Source: Liquidambar formosana
Taxonomy: Eukaryota > Streptophyta > Magnoliopsida > Saxifragales > Altingiaceae
Reading direction: 5' to 3'
DNA length: 64,000 bases
NCBI GenBank assembly: GCA_039720395.1
Contig: CM077826.1
Coordinates: 39,746,587-39,810,586, forward strand
A model generated the notes under the pieces. It saw nothing but the letters and a program-made list of their open reading frames with translations. It searched no databases and was not told the DNA's origin. Below are positions 24,750 to 33,930 of this stretch, one piece after another (within the stretch, counting starts at the first letter, position 1; the number at the start of each line of letters is the position of its first letter). Both the position numbers and the translations under genes were made by a program.

Positions 24750-24852
24750 GGATGGAATGTCCATTATCATTCCATTCCCATTCCCATTCTCATTCCATTC
24801 CATTCCTACTCTCGCTTCCATTCTGTTCCATTCACTTAAACCAAACACAACC
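24004..24852. mobile_element. Tourist-like MITE interrupted by a LINE
   Basis: The ends are GGCTATATTTGTTATGAG and, read inwards from the right, GGTTGTGTTTGGTTTAAG, flanked by TTA at 24001-24003 and 24853-24855. The interior is built of GGAATGGAATG/CATTCCATTCC words on opposite strands. A truncated LINE with its own duplication splits it. Confidence 0.75.
24238..24745 (+). mobile_element. 5'-truncated LINE 3' end with RNase H domain and poly(A)
   Basis: The 3' part of an L1-type LINE encodes an RNase H domain (GLGMVVRDWEGQIIAVRSKK, VVEAMAVRYAMGL, VEGDNLEVI, then in a shifted frame HVRRDGNAITHTLARHAKDI). It ends in about 27 A. It is flanked by ATTGGGATGGAATG at 24224-24237 and 24746-24759. 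The frame breaks near 24500-24535. A poly(A) end plus a 14-bp duplication is standard target-primed insertion. Confidence 0.88.
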
Positions 24853-24855
24853 TTA

Positions 24856-25608
24856 GAGACTTGCAACCTCCTCGTTAGTTAGTGTCCGTTTGGGATAGCT
24901 ATAGCTTCTACAGCTTTTGATGTAGAATAAGAGAAGCAAAAACTAGTGCTACTCATTGGCTTCTGAATTGTGTTTGAGAACTATATTTCAAAAGTATTGT
25001 TGGATGCTAAAAGAACTTTTTTGTCTGTTTGACAAGAGCATGTCCTGAATCCATGATAGTCTTTAAATGATACCATTGACTTTACAGAAAATATTTATAT
25101 TACTTATTTGAATATAAAATAAATACGTTGAAATGCTTTTGCTCAATTTTCTAAAATTGCACAAGTTAATTTAAAATAATTTAAAATAGAATAATATCAT
25201 TAACCACAAAATCTTTATTTTCTTCAAAATGACCATAGTTTGGAGTTTTCTTTCTACCAAAAAGAAAAAAAGAAAAAAAAAATAACGTATTCACTAATCC
25301 CAAGCTTTATACCATTAACCAAGTAGTGGCAGTCCCAAGTTTTATTAGTAAACATGCTTACTAAGTTTAGCCTCAAGCAAAGATTTCTTAACATAATTCA
25401 CTAATTAATCCCAAATTCCCAATCATAGCATCATTATGAAATTGCAAATTCCCCCATCTCCTTAAGAGCACACTGGTCAACAGTTTTTCATTTACATTCC
25501 ATAGGCTGTTACTAATCCTCATCTCTTTTTATAGGTACTGATGGCTGCTGATAATTTTTTTTTCCTTATGCAATTAGTATATATATATATATATATATTT
25601 TTTCGCTA
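24856..25608. other. Intergenic DNA with a possible MITE start
   Basis: At 24885 GTGTCCGTTTGGGATAGC resembles a MITE end, but no partner end is evident. The rest is AT-rich with a TA microsatellite near 25578-25599. No gene is seen. Confidence 0.4.
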
Positions 25609-25613
25609 GTTCC

Positions 25614-26234
25614 TGTTGGGCAATATCTGTATAATTGATCTAAATATTCAAATAATTAATAGAAATTGAAAATTTTCACAATATAAAATATCAAATCACA
25701 CAAGGAATAACAATTAAAATTATAAAGCATAATAACATGAGAGAAAATTAAAGAGATAAAGTTAGAATAGCTAGCCTGTGGGAAGGCACGTGTGCTCACG
25801 CTGTCCTAAAGGAGTTATCGCCTCCCTACGTACAGGTTCTGGCGGATGACAACACCTCCAAGATACAACCCCAAAAGCTCACAGCTAGTTCTTCTATGAG
25901 TACATTCACAGGAAGAGTAATATGAACCATCCTCAATCGGTTGCCCCGAAATATGTGAAAATATAGAGAAAAGATATAGGGAAAAATATGCTGTAGAGAG
26001 AAGAGAAGAGAAGAACATATGTGTGTCTGATATGTCTAAAGTCTCCTGATGTATGCCTTTATATAGGCATCTAGGTCTGACCGTTTTTGGGCTTTAATGC
26101 CTTAACGGCTAGTGTAATTAAAATTATAACAGTCAAATCAATTAGACTTGTAGCCCAACAGTCATAAGGTTTAATACCCACACTAAAGCCTCATCAAATA
26201 AAAGTTTTGAAGCTTTACCCTAATATTTCTAACA
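25614..26234 (-). mobile_element. Solo LTR, Ty1/copia-like, 621 bp
   Basis: Read on the minus strand it begins TGTTAGAAATATTAG and ends GATATTGCCCAACA. It is flanked by a perfect 5-bp duplication, GTTCC, at 25609-25613 and 26235-26239. A TATA box (CTATATAAAGGC, minus strand, near 26050-26061) lies where the promoter of an LTR belongs. There are no internal genes on either side, so it is a solo LTR. The copia assignment comes from the length and the TGTTAGAAAT-style start. Confidence 0.85.
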
Positions 26235-26429
26235 GTTCCTTCACTTATTAGTCAAATATAAGAGACTATATATTTTTTATAATTATTATCCATCTAGTCC
26301 ATATTAACCAAGCTATTTGAAAACTATAGGTGAAACGTCTAGAGTTAAGAAAACTATACAGGTTTTTCATCGAATAATTGGCATGCAATATAAATGTACT
26401 TAACATTATATTAAAACCACTACGAACAA

Positions 26430-26650
26430 CACTTCTTTTTTTTCTTTTTTTTGATCAGCAGAAAGATGCTTTTATTAATTTGCAATACGAGATACAAGCT
26501 TAGCAAAGCCAAAAAAAAACCCCAACAAAAACATCTGCCCAAAAAACACACCCACCCACTACCAACGGCACCATGCCAACACACCCATGAAAACCTCAAC
26601 CACATTGATAAAAGCATCGACCCATAAAATATACATATAAACATAAAAAA
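26430..26650 (-). mobile_element. LINE 3' tail relic
   Basis: On the minus strand a broken coding-like stretch ends in AATTTGCAAATTAATAAAAG-type sequence (AATAAA included) followed by an A-rich run (T run at 26432-26451 on the plus strand). This is the usual layout of truncated plant LINE ends. No clear duplication was found. Confidence 0.4.
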
Positions 26651-27462
26651 AAATAATTAGAAATTTACAAGTGAACATCAAGAACTTCGATTTACTTGGT
26701 AACATCTCTTAAGGAGACTTGAATTTTGATTGCTTCTACAAGTTACGGTTGAATGTTGGGAAGAGTTTACAGATTTTGATCTTCATCTCTATTAATGGGA
26801 TAGGACAGGTATTTTAAATTCATACATGGAAATGGCAAGGGTACGCTTGGGATTTTGAAAGTTTCATTAAACTTGGAAATACCTTCTCGCATCACGTTGG
26901 CGAAGAAGCACCTCATAAGTTGCTTCAGTACAAACGCGCGTTTTAGCCATGAAGCCTGTTTACACTTTTTACCCAAACGAGCCAATAAACACGTTCAAAA
27001 CCTCAAATGTGCTTCAATTTGTCTAAGAAGCGTTCCCAAACAAGCCCGTAGTCTACTCATGTCGAGATGTTCCATGTCTTATTTATATTTTTAGCAAGAA
27101 TTCAAAAATATTACGAAGTCTCAAGACTTCCCAAGTGAGTGAACTTCACTATTATTTTGCTACAATGCATTAAAAAATAATAGAGATTTCCAACCTCCTT
27201 ATCCATAACCTCCTGCATTTAATCAGGTTCCATTAACCTAAAAAAATTATTAAGAACCACCAAATAGTAGTAAGTTTTGCTAAATACAATATATCCCCTA
27301 AAGATTAGCCTTAAAGAATAATAATAACTACTTGATTAATTTGATTTTAATCAAATTATTTAAACAATGACAAAACTTTTGATAATGTGATAGGAAGAAC
27401 AATAGTTTAAATCAAATTGGCAAAACCATTTTACATTTGATTGATTTTTTAAATACAAAACA
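26651..27462. other. Intergenic DNA, nothing recognised
   Basis: Low-complexity AT-rich DNA. Open stretches on opposite strands around 26767-27094 overlap and show no protein family. Confidence 0.4.
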
Positions 27463-28850
27463 CTAAGCACTGATGGTAGTTCCTATATGAATCCAGGAAT
27501 TATAGGGTCAGAAGTTTGATCCGCAACGCATTAGGTGGATGGATCAAAGGTAGGGGTGCTCATGGGTCAATTTGGGTCGGATTTGGGTTTCATCCGCAAT
27601 CCGCCCACATACTATTGGGTGAATGGAATTTTCACCCACTTCCGCCCACATAATCGGGCGGCTTCAATTCGCTCAACACATTAGATTAACCGGTGGATTA
27701 CAGGTGGGTTACTAGATTTAGTAAGATGATTTTGAATAAACTAGAAAGCCATCAATTGTCTTTGACAAGTTGGTGGGTTGGTAGACTTGGTGTTCACCTC
27801 TTACTTAGCAAATGCTATATACATAGTTTCATACACATACATGAGAGAGAACTCAGGGAAAGAGGCTGAAAGGTTGGTTTAGGGGAAGAGAAATGAAGCA
27901 AAAAGGGCATAAAAAAATCCCCAGAACTAGAATTGGAGATCCACCATAAAAGCTATAAAAAAAACTTCACCAATATATATAGAGAGAGAGAGAAAAAAAA
28001 ATAAAAAACAAAGATGAATAGAACTTTAAAAGAAAAAAAAAGGTAAGAACCAAATAAAAGGTAAGTGAAACATAAGCTCTCTCTTTAGCAAAACTTAAAA
28101 GGTATGAACCAAATAAAAATAAAACAAGCTTGAAAGGTAGGAGAAGAGCAACCCCTCCATAATAGAATGAGATAAGCTTCCTTTTTGTTGTAAAGAAGGA
28201 GATAAGTTTCAGATGTTCAGGCTACGACTTCATACAAAGTGGCCACGTGTCAATTATAATCTCAAGCATTAAATGAAATGTCGACATGTGGCCTAACTTA
28301 TTAAATACTTAAACTTATGCGGGTGGGAGGGTTTCCATTGGGTTTTCAATTGCTAAACCATCAATCGTCTGCGAACCCATGAAAAATTAAAACCTTAACC
28401 CACTATCTGCCCATCCTACATTTGAAACTACCATATAAGTGTGGGTTGGGCGGATGCATTGGGTTTCGCGGGCTAATGAGCACCCTTAATCAAAGGATTC
28501 TACTGTCATATTAGCCATACAAGTAGTGTCTGTGTTGAGCTTTGGGCCATACATGATGGTTTAAATCTTGCATAGGAGTTGGGCTTTAGAAAAGTGAGGT
28601 TTCAAGTAGATGCACAAGCTGTGCTTTCTCTCTTACAATCGCACAAACCCCCATACTCCTTGACATCTAACACTTCTCAATGATTGCATATTCCTCCATC
28701 AACATGCTTGGCAAGTGCACATCCAACACATCTACATGGAAGCAAATAAATGTGTAGACTTTTTGGCTCGAATAGGCATTTCTTTAGCTACTAGTTTTGT
28801 TACACTTGATTTTCCTATGGTGATCTTCTAGCTCTTTTGTTACAAGATGC
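27463..28850 (+). mobile_element. Truncated LINE RNase H region, split by a hAT element
   Basis: Before the hAT the frame reads LSTDGSSYMNPG, then LIRNALGGWIKG. After it the frame continues FYCHISHTSSVCVELWAIHD, then RFQVDAQAVLSLL, and later MEANKCVDFLARIGIS. Together this is the RNase H domain of an L1-type LINE (TDGS, E-L-W-A, D-A-Q and the terminal N-x-x-x-D-x-L-A-R motif). Stops and a frameshift show that it is dead. Confidence 0.8.
27551..28488. mobile_element. Non-autonomous hAT-like element (938 bp) inside the LINE
   Basis: The ends are TAGGGGTGCTCATGGGTCAA and, read inwards from the right, TAAGGGTGCTCATTAGCCCG, flanked by a perfect 8-bp duplication ATCAAAGG at 27543-27550 and 28489-28496. 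The subterminal zones carry repeated GGGT/ACCC words as in the other two hAT-like elements of this type. No transposase is seen. Confidence 0.9.
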
Positions 28851-28859
28851 CTTTAGTAT

Positions 28860-29809
28860 GGTGACTCCCCACCTGTTATAGAACTTAAACAAGCATAAGG
28901 ACACGAGATATTATTATGCATCCATAAGTCCATTAAACATCTTTCAAGACCGATATACTTCCCCTGCCATAAAAAATTGTTGAATCGTTATTTAATTGGC
29001 CAAATTAAGGGCTTTTGCTTGATAACCCCTTCGCCCAAACGTGGATTGCTACACTAGTGATCAAACCTCATCGCTGATCAACCAATAGCCACATTGAAGT
29101 AGATCGACATCAAATTGTATAATGTGACAGCGTTGAAGTGAAGTAAGAGATGTTGCTAGTGGAAAAAACATGAGACTTAGCGGTAGTTATAGAGGTTCAT
29201 CAATTCAGTCTAGGTTCGAGACTTGGCAGAAGGACAGTGGCAGTGGAGCCATAATGGTGCAATAGCATTGTACCCCGATGGTGCGATGTGCAATGATAGT
29301 AAATCTCGGTGGTAGGAGTTTTGCTCAATGAGACTGTGTGCGAGGAGGAAGATGGTGATGACTCGACTAGATGTAAAGGCTATTTAGATGAGTTTAAGTC
29401 CTAGACCAAGGAGAGCATGAACATGCAATGAGATTCCTTGTCCATTTCTTTTTCTTTTCTTTTCTCTTTTCTCTTTTTTATTTTTCTCTTTTTTTATTTT
29501 TAGAAGGGACAATCAGGTTCTCTATTACCTTCTTCCACGGCTCCACCTTCTATTGTTTATTTATTTATTTGGCTAAGAGCCTTTTCCATTTCCTTTAAGC
29601 AAATATCAACTACAATTTGATGGCATATTCACTTATCCATTTTGGGTAATTGAACACACATAAAAACAGTTAGATGAAAATAGTTACATCTAACTGTTTG
29701 TAAAATCAATTACATTTTACTCATAAAAAACTTCATTTAAGTCATAAAACACTTAAAATTTAAATGTTTCTAATTCCAACACAAAAATTAAACTAATTTA
29801 ATTAATTAT
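28860..29809. other. Intergenic DNA, nothing recognised
   Basis: No gene. There is a pyrimidine-rich (TTTTC/TCTTTT) stretch at 29450-29500. Confidence 0.45.
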
Positions 29810-31509
29810 TGTTAACACTTCATTTTGCACCACCAAAGTACTTCAAGCCCACCTTATTAAGCCTAGTGATGAAGGGTGACCCAGTGGTGATGAAGGGTGA
29901 CCCAAATTGAAATAACTGATGAACGATCCCTGGAGAGGGGGGCTCTATTGGCACCCTAAGACTTGCTTTTCATCTCCCACTTATTTTACACTTTAAGGTT
30001 TTATGAAAAATATAGAAAGTTTTTATAAAAATTGATCACGTATTTTATTAGAAAAAATCATTTTGAACAACTTTTTAAAAGGAATTTTTTCCAAAAGCTA
30101 TCGTTGAAGTAGACTTTTTTACCATTTATAGTCTTCGCTTCATAAATGACTAAAAAGTGCACTTAGACGATAGATTTTGAAAAAACTTTCTTTCAAAAAG
30201 TTGTTCAAAATGATGTTTTCTAATAGACAACGCGTTCATTTTTTTTTATTTTTTATTTTTTATGAAGACCTTATGTATTTTTCATAAAATCTTAAACTGT
30301 AAAATAAGTGGGGGATGAAAAGCAAGTCTTTGGGTGCCAATAGAGGCCTCCCCTTGGATAGCCAACATGGTCACAGTCGCAACCCAACCTAGAGAGCCAA
30401 AAAACCCAGTCCACTTATTTGCGTGTACACAATATCTAAATGTGCATACACACCTTGAGTTTGTGCGTACGCATCTTATTTTCCTAGAATTCAAATCTTC
30501 GCCCCCATTTCCCCTTGTTATCTTATGTGGATTAAACCTACCTTGTATTCATTCTGTGACAGCTAGAAAAGCCAGAAACCCTAACCTACCTACCCCCAAA
30601 CCCTAATGCATTATCTATAAAAAGGCTACTTTCTCATTGGAGGAGGGGACTTTTGGACCACCATTTTTCCTATCCAAATTCTAGAAATACCAACCCAAAA
30701 TCCAGAGACGGCGGCTGTGATCACAAAAGCTTGAAGAGGAGAGTTAATCTGCATATTCATTGGGATTCACCCAAACCTGAGGGTAATGCTCCTTTTACAT
30801 CCATTTCCTTGATTTTAGAGTAATTATTAATTATTCTCTCAAGCATAAATATGTGTCTAAATGTAGTTCTATTGAATGCCATAATTTTGATCATTTAAAT
30901 GTGTTGAGCATGCTTTCAATAAATGCATTATGGTTTTAATCCTCAATATGCCTTATGCCATGTATTAAGCATGTTTGTCATCATTTAAATTATTTCCTTG
31001 CGTGTTTGATTAGCATAGTGTCTTGAATGCATAGAATCCATGGTTAGGTCTAAAATGGGATAGTGGCATGCAAGGATATTTCTATGTAGTTTAGGGTTTG
31101 TGTACCACACCTCTCTACAATATCGTGTGAGCATTGGGTCAGATAGCATTGGCAATTTTATCATTTCTGTCATTTTTTTGAATTTGCCATTAAAGGTGAG
31201 TACGTATAAATTGAAGGTGCGAAATAGGGCTGAACTCAATTGAATATTTCTCATTAATTAAAGCCAACAAAGTACATGTGGGGGTTGGATTCAGCTAGGC
31301 ATTGTTGGGTACTTAACATCTTCCCACCAACATACTTTAATTCCGAACCTTGATTCTTTTGGTAATGACAAGTTGGGCCCTTGTTAGGGGTCAATCAGTT
31401 CCCGAAGCTAAATTGGGTGGCGACTCCCTCTCCACTTTAATTATCGTGGTTAGTGGCGTATTCTCGAGCCGGTCTAGTTAGGACACGGCGCTTATAGTTA
31501 CATTTAACA
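29810..31509 (+). mobile_element. Probable Ty3-type LTR carrying a Mutator-type MITE
   Basis: The proposed unit begins TGTTAACACTTC and ends CATTTAACA, giving the short TGTTAA/TTAACA inverted ends of an LTR. Inside are a TATA-like CTATAAAAAGG at 30616-30626 and a terminal stretch with GGGTGGCGACTCCCTC and ACACGGCGCTTA, wording seen in the 3' part of Ty3-type LTRs. A clean 5-bp duplication is not evident, so the boundaries are tentative. A tandem GTGATGAAGGGTGACCCA repeat lies at about 29868-29902. Confidence 0.45.
29937..30351. mobile_element. Mutator-type foldback MITE (415 bp)
   Basis: The two halves are near-complete reverse complements. They begin GGGGGGCTCTATTGGCACCC and, read inwards from the right, GGAGGCCTCTATTGGCACCC. 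The flanks CCCTGGAGA (29928-29936) and CCTTGGATA (30352-30360) match at 7 of 9 positions, as expected for an aged 9-bp Mutator-type duplication. A half-copy of the same family lies at 62352-62540. Confidence 0.78.
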
Positions 31510-32887
31510 AATGTAATTATTTTGTGTAAACAATTAAACCCACACAAACACAATTATATGTAACTGTTTTGAAACAATTACATGTAGTCAATGTAGCGTT
31601 TTTTATTTTTATTTTTTATAATACAATATCATATTCATCATGAGTGTTGTTTCGAATGCATCGACTAATAGATTTCAAAAATATAAATTTTCTAAAACAC
31701 AAATGTGTATATTAAAAGTTATGTCATTATAAAGTTTCGACATAAAAAATTACAACTTAAGGGCAATAATGACCCTATGCACTAAACAATCTCACAAAAA
31801 TACTTTCATTTCAGTTAGATGTGGCTGCATAAGTTTTTACGCGGACTTATGCCTCCATAAGTCCAATAAAGTGGACTACTCGCCAGTTGTTCCAAAAGAA
31901 AAACATACTAAGCAAGATCTGTTTTCTGGTCCGTCCCAACGTAATCTTTTACTAACATGCCCAACAATGAAAAGGAAGCATAGAGTAAGGCATAAAAGAG
32001 GCAGAAGTAGATCTCCCTTCCACAAAAAAACCTAATAAAATGTATTTTTTTTTTCTTGACATATAATCACCCCCTCATTGGTTGATTTTAAGACTACAAG
32101 AACTTTAGGCTTAAAGGCAATGTAAGTTATGACCCCAAGTGAATGAATAGAGACGAAGACGTGTAATTACTTAATTGGTTTGATTCGGGTTTTAGAGTTG
32201 GAAAACGCTATTAATCCCTAACTTTTTCCTTAATATTTTCGTTATATGTCATGTATTTAAAAAAAGGATAGATTACAAGAAATCCTCACAATATTTAACC
32301 ATTTTTTCACATAAACCCCTTAAAGAAAAAATGGTTGTAATATATCCCTAAACATTTTACAAATTTATCAATTAATGCCACCATTAATTGTTATTTATGC
32401 AATTATACAGAAAACGTCACATGATCCCTGTTAATCACCAACGATTGAATGCTTGCTAGAGGATGGGTTTCTGTATGATCGTTTATGCTGTTAATTCTGC
32501 TCAAATTATGGGTTGGCCTCGAGTTGTGGCTTTACCCCGAGCTAGTTATATCCTTACCCTAGCCCAAATATGTGGACCCGTGCGTCCATCAGATCAAGCA
32601 TACTTGACATAACTTTTCAGCTCAGAAGTCACAACACAGCTCATGCCACTCTTGGGGAACGACCTAGAGTTATCTCAACAACTTTTTGGTTTTTGATCTG
32701 AACCATTCATTGATTTTATGAATAGATCGGATCAAATCAGCATGATAATAGTTTTTTTTTTTTTTTTTTCTTTCAAACCATCACAAAATCCTTGCTCCTT
32801 CCATTCCTTCCTCTCCCCTTTTCATTTCATCTGTAATTGTTATCTCATGCAATTGCCACGAAAATGTTAGATCTTCCATTTTTACAT
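31510..32887. other. Intergenic DNA, nothing recognised
   Basis: AT-rich. The open stretch at 31769-32035 has a basic C-terminal tail but no recognisable family. No gene is supported. Confidence 0.4.
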
Positions 32888-32890
32888 TTA

Positions 32891-33560
32891 CGCTGTGTTT
32901 GGCTCAAGGGAAAAAAAATGTGAAATATATTTTTCTTGTATTTGGTTACCTAGGAAAAAAATAATAATAATAACGAAGAGACCCCAAGGATTCATGTACA
33001 AAAACAATACTATTTTAAGTGATTCAAAACAAATAATACGACATGATATATAGATCAACTCTAATACACCAAGCCATTTTTTTTAGCTAAAAGTTTAAAA
33101 CTACTAAAGCTTTTCTTAAAATAAAAAAAGGAAATTAAAATTATGAAAATTATTTTTAAAGGGGCAATTTTGATGATGAGGGCTCAGTCATCGACTTGAG
33201 TTTAAGGATGGTAAATGGTGATAAGATGTCGCCGACGATGATGACTGATTGGTGGTTTAATGGAGGTCCACAGTTTACTATAAACGGTCGCATCCTCAAG
33301 GGGAGGAAGGTGAGGAAATGAGGGATTCGTTCGTGAGAGAGTTGAGGGGTTGAGCCCAATAAAAATTTCCCATAAATTTTAATTTCCTCACTTTTTCCTC
33401 ATGTTTTTAAACGGAAAATTAGATTTAGGATTTTTACCTGAATTTTCTCTAAAAAAAATTTTCCTCTCATTTTTCCATTGCAACCAAACAAAGGAATTAA
33501 AGTGTAATTCCTTACAATTTATTTTCTTTCCCCAGCAAAATCCATGAACCAAACAGAGTG
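32891..33560. mobile_element. Tourist-like element (670 bp)
   Basis: The ends are CGCTGTGTTTGGCTCAAGG and, read inwards from the right, CACTCTGTTTGGTTCATGG, flanked by TTA at 32888-32890 and 33561-33563. It belongs to the family of 19514-20920. It lies about 370 bases downstream of the JAZ stop codon. Confidence 0.8.
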
Positions 33561-33930
33561 TTAAGAAAAAAAAAGAAAAAAAAAAAGGAAGTCAAAAGTT
33601 AAGCCATCAAAAAGCATAATATAGAAATTGCAGAGGAAGTATGTGGTGCACCCTGGGTTGATCATAACCCAGTAATTACAAAAACAGAAGTACTGAACTG
33701 TATGTCTTTAATCCCTACGTACTGAGATTAAATGAGTTGCAAACCCACGGTTGTTCAATATCACTCCGTATAAAATTAAAGTAGGGCAAACTCGATGAAG
33801 ATCAAGTAAGAAATACCATAAGAAAGAAAGAAAAAAAGTTAAAAAAGGCCTTACAAGAATAGTTAGAATTTAAGCTGGGTGGCCTCAGAGAAGTTGAAAC
33901 GTACACTAGTCATTAAAGCCTATATAATGA

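Noticed and set aside
25614..26234. Endogenous pararetrovirus fragment
   Set aside because: The 5-base duplication and TG...CA ends identify it as a solo LTR instead.
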